From positions 313,884 through 377,883 of the forward strand of contig FJUW01000006.1 of the NCBI GenBank assembly GCA_900074885.1: a stretch of DNA of 64,000 nucleotides. Reading direction: 5' to 3'. Under the pieces are notes generated by a model. The model saw only the letters and a program-made list of their open reading frames with translations. It made no database searches and had not been told where the DNA came from. The position numbers and the translations under genes were made by a program. Positions within the stretch are counted from its first letter, which is position 1; each line of letters begins with the position of its first letter. This document shows positions 33,601 to 46,985 of this stretch, in pieces. Source of the stretch: Rhynchosporium graminicola (lineage: Eukaryota > Ascomycota > Leotiomycetes > Helotiales > Ploettnerulaceae).

Positions 33601-34643
33601 CTCTAAGTAGATATTAAGAAGAGCGAATTCTATATTACTCGAACTAAATACCTTAGATATATTATTACTACTAATAGAATCGAGCTAGATCCTGAGAAAG
33701 TAATACTATTAGTAGACTAGAAGTACCCTGAAATAGTAATAGCTATAAAATCTTTCTTAGGATTCTATAGTTTTTACTATTAATTTATTCGGAATTTTAG
33801 CTTTATTACTAAACTTCTCTTAATACTTATCTAGCTTAAAGTACTATAGAACTTCACTAATAATTATAAGAAATCCTTTAATAAGCTATAGTAATAGCTA
33901 TTATTAGTATAGAAACTATATTATTTCGACTCAGAACTATAGACTAAACTAGAAACTAATACGTCTAATAGTATAATAGCTAGAGTTATCTTCTAATTAT
34001 ATAAAGATAACTAATAATATCTAATTCAATTCTACTTCTATATTATTAATAAATAGATCTAAACTAAGAGATCTATAATAAGAAACTATATATTATTATT
34101 AAGTCTTTCTAGAAATAAAGACTTGAACTTATATTATTATAATATTATACTAGCTTATATATAGACTATCGATCCTTAGAATACTTTATAGCTACTAAGG
34201 TCCTAACTAGTAAGTAAGCTAGATAAATAGAATTACTATCTAAATTTAACTTTAAAATTATATATACGCTTAGTAAAGATAATACTAAAGCTAATATCCT
34301 TAGTTATAAGAAATAAGACTTGAAGATATAAGAATAATAGAAATAGGATAGTAGATCTCGGGTTTTATTACTATTAAACTACTTAGATCTTAGGATTAAT
34401 ATAGAATTAGTAAAATATTTTATTAGTTAAATTAGTCATATATATCTAATATCGCTAAGTACTAATAAACTATCGGAACCTATATATAACTCCTTTAATT
34501 TAATCGAGAAATTATATTAATCTAAATAAGAATTATTCTCTAAGGAACAGAATATATTACTAATAGCTATACTATTAATAATAGCTTACTATTAATAATA
34601 GCTTACTATTATATAATAGTTATCTATATCTATAATACTATAC
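30700..34643 (+). pseudogene. C gag-pol remnant, lacking integrase
   Basis: Gag, a knuckle (about 31850-31900), protease and RT/RNase H can be followed on the plus strand. The RT reads residues like KLYNRLSIY, then LLDYLDDFYIAYLDN near 33440-33522. It ends within RNase H/connection sequence at the junction with A2. Stops are TAG/TAA throughout. Confidence 0.8.
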
Positions 34644-34644
34644 C

Positions 34645-34962
34645 ATATGAATTTAAGTAAGAAGCTCTTAACTAATAATAGAAGTGCTAGTCTTATATAG
34701 AACTTTCGTTCCTTTATACTAGCTATATAAGACTATCTTATAGAGTGTATAAGCTCTCGCGATCTATCTAGTAGTCTAGTATATTATATAATCCTAGATT
34801 ACTTAAAGTTATTTATACTATAACTATATTAGTATCTTTCTTCTAATAATATTAACTTTTTTATTATACTAAAACTTATCTAGTATTTACTATTAGATAG
34901 TATTATTAGTATTTTAGTACTAAGAACTATACTAGTTCGTAATATTATACTAGTTCGTAATA
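34645..34962 (-). repeat. A2 left (3') LTR, truncated
   Basis: This lacks about 129 bp relative to 62458-62904. It shares with that LTR a duplicated terminus (two ctagttcgtaata units about 18 bp apart) that A1 does not have, which confirms that the two are partners. Confidence 0.88.
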
Positions 34963-35051
34963 CTATCTTTCTTCTATCTTAGTATATCTTTATACTTAAG
35001 TATACTTAAGGAAATATCGATAACTACTTATAGCTATCCTTTTCTTTTATT

Positions 35052-35644
35052 GTACTTTTTAAATATTTAACTATATAAGTCGATTATATTATATTCAGAA
35101 GATAAATAGAATTAAGTAGTAAAATTATAATACTATATATTAGATATGAAAAAGCGGAATATAAAGAGAGTATATATCGCTTTATAATCCTAAACTAACT
35201 AGATATAATTATTATACTTAATTAAATAAATTATATTATATTTATATAAGAAACCGGATATCTATAGCTTCTAAATAGAAAAGTTTAGATTTATAAATCA
35301 TAAAGGTTAGAAGATAAAGAAGACTTAGCTATAGCGAAGTTTTATATACGAATTATAAAATTAAAAAAATAGAAATATTTCTTATATAAAAAGTAATAAA
35401 AGATAATTATTATTAGTTTAAACTTAATAGCTAAGCTTAATACTCTTAAAGTTCTAGAAAAAGAAGAAAAGAAGAAAAGAAGAAATAAGAAAAAGAAAGA
35501 GTACTTAAGGATACTAAGCTAATAAGCGCGAAACTCTCTAGTTTCGATATCCTTATTAACTTCTTATTCGATCTAATAATTAACTTTCCTTTTAACTCTA
35601 CGGACTTACTTTAAGTAGATCTAAGTTTTATTAATAGAAATTAG
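35052..35644 (+). pseudogene. A2 antisense ORF
   Basis: This is the homologue of the A1 ORF at 2360-2941, opposite to gag-pol, with the same Lys/Glu-rich coiled-coil-like centre and a stop at 35642-35644. The presumed start is mutated (gta in place of A1 ata) and it is more degraded than in A1. Confidence 0.45.
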
Positions 35645-36751
35645 CTAGTAATACTAAGTAGTAAAAGCTTAATTTAAGTTTTTATAAATTTTTCTAAATA
35701 TAAGTAGTTCTTCTATTTTACTAAGTATCTAATAATATTTTATTTATACTAATAGTCTAGTAATTCCTCTATATCATATTCTATAAGTAAGTTAACTAGT
35801 TTAGCGTATATCTTCAGAGCTAATAGTATTCCTAGTAATACTTTTTCTAATAAGGATATATAGAATATTAGGAATATTTTCTTTATTATAGCTAGTAGCT
35901 AGAGTTTATAATTTAGAAGTCCTTTAACTTATTTAATTTTAAATAGTTTAAGTTTCTTATAGTTTAGCTTACTACTTAGTCTTTATATATTAATATTTTT
36001 TTTATAAAAGATAAATCTTATCCTCTTCTTATAATATTAGCTTCTAATTATAATTCTTATTATAATAGTATAAATTCTTCTCTATTATAAACTAGAGTTC
36101 TTCTACGAGTTCCTTATAGAGGTTTTAGATATTCTAAGCTTAGATATAAGCTATATTATTATCCTTAATTATTAAGTTAAGTTCTCTATACGTAATAAGT
36201 TTATAATTATAATTCGCGAAGAATAATATAACTTTTATTATTTCTATAGTTAAGCTATTATATAAACTCTACTAGTAGTAGTAGTTCTATCTAATTATTT
36301 TATTAATAGTTAATATAATAGTATAAGTATACTTTAATTACTTGATTTATTTTCTTATTTCTTCTATTAGTCTAAAAATAGAAAGCTATTAATAGTTTCT
36401 GTTTAGTCTCTAAGAACTCTATTAAGTATTCTAGAATTTTAATATAAATAACTTATCTTAATCTAATATTATTTCTTCGAGTACTTTATACTTAGATATT
36501 ATCTTCTTAAAGTATATATATATTAAGTTTTTAGCTATAAGAGTAGATAAGACTAGTATTAAGATTATATACTTAATAAGTCTTTTTATAATAATAAGTA
36601 TTATATTATAGCTAACTTTTATAACTAGATCTTTCGATAATAATAATAGCCTTATAAAGTCTTATAATATTAATTTCTAAGATATTAGTAATATTAGTAT
36701 TATAATTATCTATTTATAAGGTATATATTAAGAAGACTTATTCCTAATATA

Positions 36752-36932
36752 CTAGCCGGTTCCCCGACAGTTTGCACTCGCTGGCTCGCTTACTGTCGGG
36801 GTTAGCAAATGCCGTCGATATGCAAAAGCTATTAATTTTAATACTTGAAAACGCGTTCTACTATCTAAATTAACTACTTTTGATATTACTACTAATATTC
36901 AGTTTTTATCAATTCTACCTAAAATACTAGTA
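36752..36932 (+). repeat. P left terminal inverted repeat
   Basis: This is about 181 bp. It contains a 10-bp perfect inverted repeat: ccccgacagt at 36762-36771 and actgtcgggg at 36792-36801. The right TIR matches closely from about base 30 inward but differs in the outer ~30 bp. Confidence 0.88.
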
Positions 36933-36969
36933 TAATTCATTCCAAGGCTTAAAACTCTATATAATTAAT

Positions 36970-38248
36970 TCTAGCTATAACTCCGTCTTCTTCTTAGTTA
37001 CTTTCAGAGCTCTCCTCAAACTCTTATATAAGTAGTAACGACTCTATATACTGATCTTCTTCTTATAAAGCTTAACTTAGTATATAAAATATCTTAACCT
37101 CTTTATCTAGGTCTCTATTAAGCTCTAATTCAAACTGTTTTTTAGAAACTATAAGCGCAGAGTAGCCTTCTTCAGAGGAGAGTACTACTTCGGTAGGTAT
37201 AAGCTGTTTATCTAGCTCTCTTTCTACTTGCTAGAGCTCTGAATCAGATAGTACTATCTCTCCTCTCTTTTGAATCTCCTTTAATTGAAGCTTTCTAGCT
37301 CTATTTCTCTTCCGAGCTAGAACTCCTGCTTGCTTTAAAGTCGCCTTATATCTTCTAATTATATTAGAAAGTACTCGACTAGCTCTCTTAAAGCCTTCCT
37401 TCCTATTAGCTTCGGCTTTAGCTTGAATTTGGAGTCGTAAGTTACTAATTATACCTAGAGAATCTCTATTTCCCTTAATAGATCGACGAGAGGTTTTTAT
37501 TCTTTTAGCGCTATTTTGGAGCTTCTACTGAAGGATTACGTTATCTATAGAGGTAATATATGCCTTATGGAGCTATATTACAGCTCCTTTTATAGAATCT
37601 TAGAATATCTCCTTTAACTAGTCGGAAAACTAAGTCAGATCTCTTCTAATAAATAACTCTATTGTAATAGTAACCTTATATACTCTCTCTATAAGCGTAG
37701 ATAGAAGTAGAGGTAATTCCGGCTCTCTTAAAGTCAAGTTTATAGCCTTCTGCTTTCCAAATAACCTTATACGCTTCAAGCCAGCTTTATAGCTAAGGGG
37801 CTATATACTAGCGTTCTTAAAAGCGTTCTGAATAGTATACTATTATGTAGTTTTTTGTCGTATACTAGTAAGGTCTCTAAAGAGAGAGGTAATTGAGTAG
37901 ATAATATTAAGGTTCCGTAAGGCTGAATTAATAGCTTGGGAATAATAGTGCTTCTAAGGTCGGAAAACACCTATATCTAATAGCTGAAGAGCGTGGGTAA
38001 GGTGACTTAGAAAGTACTATAGCTATATATGATTCTCTTAAAGGAGGACTATAAATAGCTTATAATAGTAAGATTCGTAGCCGTCTAGAAGGAGTAGTTT
38101 CTATAGCTTATCTAGTCCGGTATACGAGTGTTTTATCAAATAGTAAGCGTATTCTATAATAATCGAGTTATTAATATACCTAGTAGAAGAGCAGGTAATT
38201 GTCTTATCGCTAGAGAGGGTATCTGATATCTAATTTTCCATAATATAC
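36970..38248 (-). pseudogene. P transposase, C-terminal part with second and third catalytic Asp
   Basis: The frame from 47882 continues here in register after removing H and one tctct copy. The second Asp is in LLLDGYES (codon 38084-38086) and the third in LQLLDIGVFRP (codon 37975-37977), so the DDD triad of Fot1/pogo transposases is intact. A stretch from about 37970 down to 37776 is open. Downstream is a long basic, coiled-coil-like C-terminus ending near 36970. The TAG/TAA stops are RIP-type. Confidence 0.85.
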
Positions 38249-38253
38249 TCTCT

Positions 38254-38455
38254 TATAACGACACAAGACTCAAGGCGGTATATAAGCAAGAATAAACAAG
38301 TAGGGAGGCTAAGAGCGATCTTATATAGTCTGGTACGAAGGAAACAGAAAGATATAGAGCTCTGAAGGAGTCTGCACCTTCTATATATATAAGGAGGGTA
38401 TGCCTAAGGTACCGATACTAGCCCGTATCTGCTACGTATACTATACGCTATTATA
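38254..38455 (-). repeat. H left (3') LTR
   Basis: This LTR is 202 bp, tataacgacac...ctattata, followed by the C-rich polypurine complement. Confidence 0.9.
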
Positions 38456-38479
38456 TTACCCCCTTCTAAGATAAAGGCT

Positions 38480-39076
38480 CGCCCTCGAGCCTTTAAAGGT
38501 AAATAAAAAACGAAAGAAAAGATAGTTAAATTAAGTCGAATTCTAAATAAAATCTAAGTAATTATTAATCTAAAGCGTAAGACGTAAATCACTCCTTCTT
38601 TATCAAAAGCTTATGAAATTCAGTCCGATACTACTCCGTTTCGAGTCCGGAAAGGTAATAAGAAGCGAGTACTGAAATTATCTCTTTAGCAGAGGAGAAA
38701 GGCGTGATTTCCGAGAGATACTATAGTTCTAAGTAACCTCTTATAAGGCTAGAAGTAGAGCTCTAGACTAGCGCTTTATAAGCACGCGTAGTCGAGTATT
38801 AGTCTGAATTAACTTCTAGTCGGTTCTAAATAGAAGTACGCTATTAGCTAAAAGATAGGTTAATCCCTATATTAAGATTATCGATATTTTCAGTTAGTTG
38901 CGACTTACCGGAGGTCTATAAATTATTAATTAAAGAGCGTTTAAGAGTAAGTTCTATCGGTAATTATAATACCGAGTTTACCGAAGGTCTAAGGTTTATC
39001 GATTGTACTTAAGTACGTAAAAACTCGGCAAATATCTGTTCGATACGACTAATACTAATAGAAAGCTCCCGAGTAG
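38480..39076 (-). pseudogene. H gag-like ORF, main part
   Basis: This continues as STTRELSISISRIEQIFAE, then blocks such as VNSVL, ELTLKRSLINNL and ASYYLSGLETE. The interruptions are RIP-type TAG/TAA. It ends near the polypurine complement at about 38480-38500. I see no zinc knuckle and no protease. The protein does not resemble the Gag read in family B. Confidence 0.5.
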
Positions 39077-39081
39077 TCGAT

Positions 39082-39349
39082 TGTAATAACATAAGACTTA
39101 AGGCGGTATACAAGTAAGAATAAACGAGTAAGGAGGCTAAGAGCGATCTTATATAGTTTACTATAAAGAAAACAAAAAGATAAGAAAGGAAGAAGAAGAG
39201 AGATAGAGTATAAGGCACCTTATATATATATGCTAGTACTAGTCCGATACTATACTAGGTCAGATACTAGTTCTGCCGGGATACCTATGAACTTAGGCCC
39301 TATTATCTATCTTTCTTCTCATATGATATTCAGGTGAGCTATTATTATA
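39082..39349 (-). repeat. B3 left (3') LTR
   Basis: This LTR is 268 bp and starts with the canonical TG (tgtaataac). Confidence 0.93.
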
Positions 39350-39375
39350 TTACCCCCCCCTTAAGAAGAGCTTAA

Positions 39376-40806
39376 CCCTAAGCTCGGAAGGTTATAGTTT
39401 ATACTAGAATTAGTCTTTATTATAACTATTTTTATCGATATTCGCGTAATAAGCGCTAGCCGCTCTTTAGTAGTAGTAAATTCTTTATTAGGTTCTAACT
39501 AGTTACGTTGCTATAATAGTACTATATTAGTCGTAGCTTCTAAATCGGGCGGTAAGGCAGTATTTACTTTATCTATTTATAGTAGGAGTCGAGTTTAAGT
39601 AGAGCGTAAGGTATATAAAAGAAGGAGTTTATTAATATTAGAGCCTTTCCTTTTTAACTATAATAACTACTTTAACTTATAAGTTTATTCTCCCTAAACT
39701 ACGATATAGCTCCTAGAGTAAGTATCGTTACTAACTACTATAGCAGTCTGCTATAATCTTATATATTAATTAACCTAATTAACTCTTCTCTTAATATAAG
39801 TAAGTTTCTTATCTTAGTTTTAGGAATAGTCCTTAAGTATAGTATAAGGGTTTTATAGATCTATAACGCTAACTCCTATAGTACTTTTACTAGTTCCTAC
39901 TAGTACTCTTTCAGCGGTATATCATATATATTACCTACGATATATTCGCGCCTTCCTTAAGATAAAATATAATAATACTCCTATTTTAGAACTCTTATAC
40001 TTATTTAATAAGCTTAACTCTAAGCTTTATAAGTATTATTTAGCGTTAAAGAGTAGTTATAAGTATATAAGTTACTTGAACCTAAATATAATTATATATA
40101 CTAGCGCGTTATAATTATCTAATTATATTAATATAAAGTATACTATTTTATCTAGTTTACTTCCTAGTAGCGAAGCTAAGAATACGGAGCTAAATCAGGG
40201 TAGTATTATAGCTACTTATAAGGCGATTAATCGGATCTATTATCTTACGAAATCTACTACTCTTACTACTATATTAGAGATTACTACTATATAATTAGCA
40301 GAGACTTAAGCTTTAAGGCGTTCTATAGAGAAAGTATTTAAGGAGTTAGAGTTTATTAAAGTAATAAGTTAAGATCTTAAATCCTTAGATACTAATACGA
40401 TATTAATATAATATAGGATCTAGATCTTTTAATAGTAGATTCGGCGAAATCTAAGTTAATAGTATAAATAGTATTAAAGTAAACGAAAGAGTTAAATAGT
40501 ATTATATAGGAATTTATAAATAAAGCTATATTTAAGGCTATAATATCTAATACTAAAGGAAGAAAGAATTTACCTTCTAGTTCAGAGATAGTATTAAATC
40601 TAGATACTCCCGGACCTTCTCTAAAGAAGAAACCTTATAAGATTAGCTATTATACTTAGTCTACTACTAAAGCTATATTAGTAGATTTAAGTAAAGAGTT
40701 AGATATAGTAGTTCCGGTTCTAGATATTCTAGAATTACTAAGAGCTCTAGAGAACTTAAGAGAGAAAGCTAATAAAATAGAAGTAGTTAAAGAAGTAAAG
40801 TTTTAA
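39376..40806 (+). pseudogene. B3 antisense ORF
   Basis: This is the homologue of 19141-20562 in B2. The distance from the internal codon at 39505 to the stop at 40804-40806 is the same as in B2 (1,299 bp), so neither copy has a net indel. The acidic/Pro-type C-terminal half is the same. No family recognised. Confidence 0.6.
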
Positions 40807-40819
40807 ATATAGCGTTATT

Positions 40820-43800
40820 ATAGAGTATAATCAGGGGATTATCCTTAGTAATAAATTCTAATACTAGTAACTATAATAGCTTATTATCTTCTAAGTAACT
40901 ATAGTTATCTATTCTATCTTCTTAAGCTTTAATCTACTATTCTAGTTTATATAGAGGTCTAAGTTTACTTAAGTTAGTAGTATAAAAGTCTCTAAGCTTA
41001 TATAGAGTACCTATTAGGTCGGAAGCGTTATACTAAGTTAAGTCCGGGTTATAGCTTAGCTAGCTAACTTAATACTTAAGATTAAATCTTAAGAGAAATA
41101 TAAAAAGTATATCTTATAACTCTTACTCTTCTTAAGTAGTAATAACTTCCGGGAGTAGGTTTTATAACTCTTAGCTTAGTAATAAGTCGTCCGGGTCCTT
41201 AAAGAGTAATTTAGGAGTAAATATATCGTATATAGAGGATCCCGGGGGTAAATCTAGCTTATAAGAGTATCCGATCTTAGCTAGGACCTAGTATAGTCCT
41301 ACCTAGAGATTAGATAGCTTCTTACTTAGCTAGTGATTCTTAAGGTTCTTTATAGAGAGAAATACCTTATCTCTAACTTCTTAGTTAATATTATACTATT
41401 TCGGGTTAGTTATAGCGCTTATCTTATACTAAGTAGCTAATATATTAGCTTTTATAATCTCGATAGCAGATTTAGTATATTCAGTTAGGGATTTAGTATT
41501 AGTATAATTAAGCTTCTCTTATAGTATCGATCCGGTAAGTTACTTCTAGTCCTAGCTATTCCGTAGTAGTATACTATATTTAAGGGTATATAGCGCTATA
41601 CCGATAGAATCGTAAGGTAGGGTTACTTAGGCGCGGTCTATTATTAGTAATAGTTCGCCCTAGTTACTCTAGTAGTAATTAACGAAAGGTCTAAGGTATT
41701 AGTTAATATACTAGTTTATAATCTCTATTTATCTATTAGTTTACTAATAAAAAGAGGTAAAGAGCTTAACCTTAACTCTAATTATATAGTAAAACTCTTA
41801 TTAGAAAGATAAGACTAACTAAGCTCCTTAGTCAGATATAATTAACTTAAGAGTATATCCGAAATAATATATCTATTAGATAAATAATATCGCTATCCTA
41901 TAGGTATTAATATTATAGTAATATAGTATTAATATAAAGTCTTTCCCTAAGTAGTTAATAAATACTAATATCTTATTAAATCCTTAATTATTAGGCGAGA
42001 AGTCCTTAAAATCTATAGCTAAGTACTATATAGAGTAGCTAAGCACTAGTAATAAGTAGAGGAATCCTTACTATTTCGTCTATTTCAGATAAGAGTATTA
42101 GTAAAAGTAGTAATTATAAGTATACTATTTCATATCCGATATAAGTCCTTTCGAATAGTAATAAGTAGAAATTATTTCAGCGATCTTACGAGTATTTAGA
42201 TAAGCAGAGGAAACTTAATCGTAGATTTCGCTAATTAAATAAGTATATAGTAAGGTATAGCGTTATACGTATAGATAACTATTATAAAGTAGTAAACTAT
42301 TATTAATAGTATAGCTATCTCTTAATATATTTCGTTCCTTAGAGAATAATTCTTAGTTAAATTAGTATAGTTTCTCGATTAAATTAAAAGAGTTATATAT
42401 AAGTTCCGGTAGAGTATTAGTCCTTAGCGATATTAAATATATATAACTAATTTAATTAATACAATACTTAGCTAGTTCTGCGTTAATCTTAAGGTCTAAG
42501 TAATCTAGAGGTAATAAAACCTAAGATCTATTATCCTATTTCTATTATTCCTATATCCTTAGATCTTATTCCCTATAGCTAAGGATATTAGCTTTAGCGT
42601 TATCTTTACTAAGCGTATATATAATTTGAAAGTTGAATTCGGAAAGGAATTCTATCTATCTAGCTTACTTACTAGTTAGGACCTTAGTAGTTATAAAGTA
42701 TTCTAAGGATTAATAGTCTATATATACGCTAGTATAGCGTTATAGAGATATAAGTTCCGGTCTCTATTTCTAGAAAGACTTAATAATAGTATATAGCTCC
42801 TTATTATAGATCTTCTAGTTTAGTTTATATCTATTAAGAATATAAGAGTAGAATCTAATTAGATACTACTAGTTATCTTTATATAATTAAGAGATAACTC
42901 TAGCTATTATACTATTAGAAGTATTAGTTTCTAGTTTAATTTATAATTTAGGATCGAAATAGTATAGTTTTTATACTAATAGTAGCTATTAATATAAATC
43001 GTCGAAAGACTTCTTATAATTATTAGTAAAATTCTATAGTATTATAGGCCGAGTAAGTACTAAGAGAGGTTTAGTAATAAGGCCGAAATTCCGAATAAAT
43101 TAATAATAGAACTTATAGAATCCTAAGAAAGATTTTATAGCTATTACTATTTCGGGGTACTTCTAGTTTACTAATAGTATTACTTTCTTAGGATCTAGCT
43201 CGATTCCGTTAGTAGTAATAATATATCTAAGGTATTTAGTCTAAGTAATATAGAATTCGCTTTTCTTAATATCTACTTAGAGTCTAGTATCTATTAAGTA
43301 TTATAGTACTAATTTAATATATTCCTTATATTCCTAGAGCGTTTCTAAGTATATAAAAATATTATCTAAGTAAGCTATATAGAAGTTATCTAAGTAGTCT
43401 AATAATATATTATTTATATATTACTAGTATATACTAAGTCTATTATAGAGCCTAAAAGATAGTACTTTATATTTATAGGATCTGAAGCGGGTTCAGAAGG
43501 TAATATACTCCTCGGATTCGGGGTCTATATAGATATAGTTAAATATTACCTAGATATCTAGTTTAGTAAAGATTATTACTTTAGATATATAAGTTAAAAG
43601 CTTATCGATCCTAGGTATTAGATAGGAATCCTTTCGAGTGATCGTATTAAGCTTATAATAATTAATATAGAAGCGTAATCCTCTATTAGCTTTCTTAATA
43701 AATAGTATAAGTAATATAAAAGGACTTTAGCTAGATTAGATAAATCCCTTATTTAAGTTCTCTATAAAGTACTCTTTAGTTACTTATAGTTTATCTATAG

Positions 43801-46300
43801 ATTACTAATATAAGAGCGAATATATATTAAGTAATAGTTCTTCTAGAATAATTTTATAATCGTATAAGCGATATAGCAGAAGAATATTAGAATCCCGCTT
43901 AGAAAAAGCTTCCTTAAGAGTATAGTATTATTCCGGTAGCTTTTTAGCTATAAGTCGTTCAGTATCAGGATCCTTAGGAGAGTTACTATTTAGATAGTCT
44001 TATAAGAGATAGTCTATCTTATAGATATTAATAAAGAATAATTCGGAACTTTTATATTTTATATTAAAATGAAAAGCTATAGTACTAATTTAATAAATCG
44101 GAACTAGTTTCTAGATCCTTAGAGATTAAGAGAAATACTTATAGTAGAGTTTCGGCGCAAGTACTTTTCTCGATGAAATCAGAGTAGAAAAGGGTTCAGA
44201 TTCCTTAGCGATAAGCGGAAATAAGTTAAAAAGTAAGGATAATATATTAATATATTATATTATTACTATTTAGTATAATTAGTATTAGTCTAGCTAGTTT
44301 ATAGCTAAGTCCCGCGTATTAATATCGATTTAGTAAGATCGATTAATACTAAGTTTATAAGATAGTAGAATTATAATTATCTCCTTATCGTATTAAAAAG
44401 TAGCTAGATAGCGTTCTGATTATAGTAGCTTATAGTAGAGCGTATTTAGCTTAACCTGAAATCGTTATATCTATTTTATACTAATAATTATATCTTATTA
44501 TCCTAAATCGAGGAGAATAAAAAGCAGTTATAAATATACTTACTATTAATAGAAAAGTATAAATATATAAAATAGATAATATAAGTTCTAATAGACTATT
44601 AGAACTTACGTATTAAAATAGAATAAGGCAGTAGCTCGATTTTAATACTAAGGGCCCCTAATAGTTGTCTGGTAAGAGTATAATTAATAAATAGATAACT
44701 GTTCGCTCTAGTATCGATTAAGCTACTTATAGAAACTCTTAGCCCGTTTATACTAACTATAATTAGGTATATAAATTACTTACCTCTTATTAGAGAGTTA
44801 AAGTCTAGATTAAAGAGATTATACTTATATAGACTTAGGAAAGAGTTTTTACTTAAGCTTTATTATTTCCCTCTAGTATCGATCCAGATTCGGAGAGTAT
44901 ATCTTCTACTACTTCCTTAGCTACTCTCTCCTCTTTCGGAAATTTATTAATTAATTAAACCTTAAGTAAGTTAGAGTAGTCTAGCTTAATATAACTGAGC
45001 TATTTATAACTATAATACCTAAGGAGTTCTCCGGTCGAGGTAGTAAGGCGTTTTAGCGCGGAGGGAGTACTAGATTATACCGGGGTAAAGGTATATATAT
45101 ATAGTATAAGAGTAGTTTACTGAGGGGCTAAGCTTAAGGACTAGTAAGGAGTAGAACTAGTAGAGGTCGTAGTAGTAATAATAAGCTTATAGTACTATAC
45201 CGGGATAGTAGCTTTCTCAGGATAAGTATATTCTAAGTTATAGTAATACTTAGTATTAAAAGAAAGTAAGGATCTAACTATAGAAACGTAATCCTTATTC
45301 TATATTAGTTTAATAATAAGAGTTAAAGCGCGTAAGAATAATATAATCTTATCCTATATATAGAAGAATTACTTCTTTTTTTTAATCTTACTTTAAATAA
45401 TAGCGCTTTAAAATCGACTACGAAACTCGGCGAAAGTCTTGCGTATATAGCTAAGTTATTATATTTCTAAGTAGTAGAAAGCGTTATAATAGTTATCTTC
45501 CTCTAAACTAGTAAGAAAGTTCTCCTCTAATAAGGAGATTATTTTATTACTAGTTTTAAACTTATTAGTAAGATACTAAAGCGTAAGATACTCCTTAGCT
45601 AATCTAGTAACTAGCTCCTATACGAGAACACGCCGGGAGAAGTCCGTAGGGTAATAGTTAGCGTTTATAGCTAGCCAGTCTCGTATTAATACTCTCTATT
45701 AAAGGAAAGTAAAGTCTAATCTATTATCTAGAGGTAAGATCTTCTTAATAAGATAAGACTTCCTAGAGCGTGACTCTACTAATTCGGCGCCGGGAGAGAG
45801 AGATAGTTTATTAGGAATAGTATCTTCTCTCTTAGTACTACGTATTAGAATAGAGTTTATTAGCTTATTAAACTCTAGAATATATAGAGATTATAATATT
45901 AGTTCTAGTAGGAGAGTTAAAGATAAGCGAGAGACCCTTATAAGGAACCTATCTTATATAGAGATTAGTCTATCTATAGTATCTTTTAGAGAGTTATTCT
46001 TCTTCTCCTAGTCCGCTAATTATTATAAGAGGGAATAGATTAGGTTCGAGTTACTTATAATAATAAGAGTATTTAGCGATTATACTTCTAGTAAATTTCG
46101 CTTTTATTTTCCTTTCTCTCTTAGTTAGTATTTCCTTAATAAAGTATTAATATTCTCTAAGGTAAGAGATATTTAGAATAAGAAAGGATATAATAGATTA
46201 GGTTCGGAAGTAAAGTAGGGAGAATCGCGTTAAGTTCCCCTAGAACTAGAGAAGTCTCTAGTTTATTAGTTAAGAGCTATAATAATAGCTTAAAAAGGGG
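40820..46300 (-). pseudogene. B3 gag-pol remnant
   Basis: The domain order is the same as in B2, read leftward, with YLDN at 43361-43372. It is interrupted by RIP-type stops. Confidence 0.85.
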
Positions 46301-46590
46301 TATATTAAGGCTATTTCGGCAGCGATATATAGAAGTTAAAGTTCCGGGGTATTTATTATACCTTCTTTAAAATCTATCTATAATTCCTTTATACTAAGGG
46401 GGTTATTAAAAGAGCGTTAGCGAAGACCTCCTCTATTATACTATTTATAATAAGCTGAATTAAACCCTAATTTATAGTTATCCGAGAGATCTCTAGTATC
46501 TTAGCTATATATAAGTAGTTATCGAATAACTAACTTAGTAGTAAGATATTATAGTAAGCTATCTCCGGCTATCTTAATCTTTTTATTTAA

Positions 46591-46858
46591 TATAATAATA
46601 TAAGACTTAAAGTAGTATATAAGTAAGAATAAATAAGTAAGGAAGCTAAGAGCGATCTTATATAGTCTACTATAAAGAAAACAAAAAGATAAGGAAAGAA
46701 GAAGAAGAGAGATACAGTATAAGGTATCTTATATATATATACTAGTACTAGTCCGATATTATACCGGGTCGGATACTAGTTCTGCCGGGATACCTATAAA
46801 CTTAGGCCCTATTATCTATCCTTCTTCTCATATGATATTCAGGTGAGCTGTCGTTATA
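46591..46858 (-). repeat. B3 right (5') LTR
   Basis: This LTR is 268 bp and ends tcgttata before the tcgat duplication. Confidence 0.93.
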
Positions 46859-46863
46859 TCGAT

Positions 46864-46985
46864 TCTATCTATAATTAATAGTCTTCAATCGATTGAAGTA
46901 ATTCTATAGTAGGTACGGAATCGGAGGGGCTACGAGGGTATTCCGGTGAAGCTATAGGAACTAGCTAAGCCTTCTTAGGAGGTAT
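46864..46985 (-). pseudogene. H gag-like ORF, N-terminal part
   Basis: The minus strand starts with a mutated ATG (ATA) followed by PPKKA near 46985, then SPEYPRSPSDSVPTIELL. The frame runs in register into 39076 once B3 and one tcgat copy are removed. An MPPK-type start and a Pro/Ser-rich N-terminus are common in fungal Gag proteins. Confidence 0.55.

Larger units (their letters stand above)
30000..34643 (+). mobile_element. C: inverted family-B element, 3'-truncated
   Basis: The 5' LTR is at 30000-30276, followed by leader, gag, protease and RT (YLDN at 33511-33522) in the plus orientation. It aligns to the reverse complement of B2 from 26616 down to about 22015. It stops abruptly at 34643, where a left-truncated family-A LTR begins, so it lacks integrase, the antisense ORF and the 3' LTR (about 3.2 kb). 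The left target duplication would be aagta (29995-29999); the right copy is lost. Its first 60 bp of LTR keep many CpA/TpG sites. Confidence 0.9.
34645..36751 (-). mobile_element. A2: second family-A chromovirus, left part
   Basis: The left LTR is truncated (34645-34962), lacking the first ~129 bp. It is followed by interior sequence aligning with A1 2271-4046. The element is broken at 36750-36751 (TA) by transposon P and resumes at 58507. Confidence 0.9.
39082..46858 (-). mobile_element. B3: full-length family-B element inside H
   Basis: This element is 7,777 bp with LTRs of 268 bp each (39082-39349, 46591-46858) and duplication tcgat at 39077-39081 and 46859-46863. The organisation is as in B2: RT YLDN at 43361-43372, C-run polypurine complement at 39353-39360, antisense ORF from about 39376 to 40806. 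It keeps more CpG-containing and TpG sites than B1. Confidence 0.93.

Noticed and set aside
39009..39218. Open minus-strand stretch of 69 codons
   Set aside because: It is a chimera: its first part is B3 LTR sequence and only the last ~24 codons are the H gag-like frame. It is not a gene.
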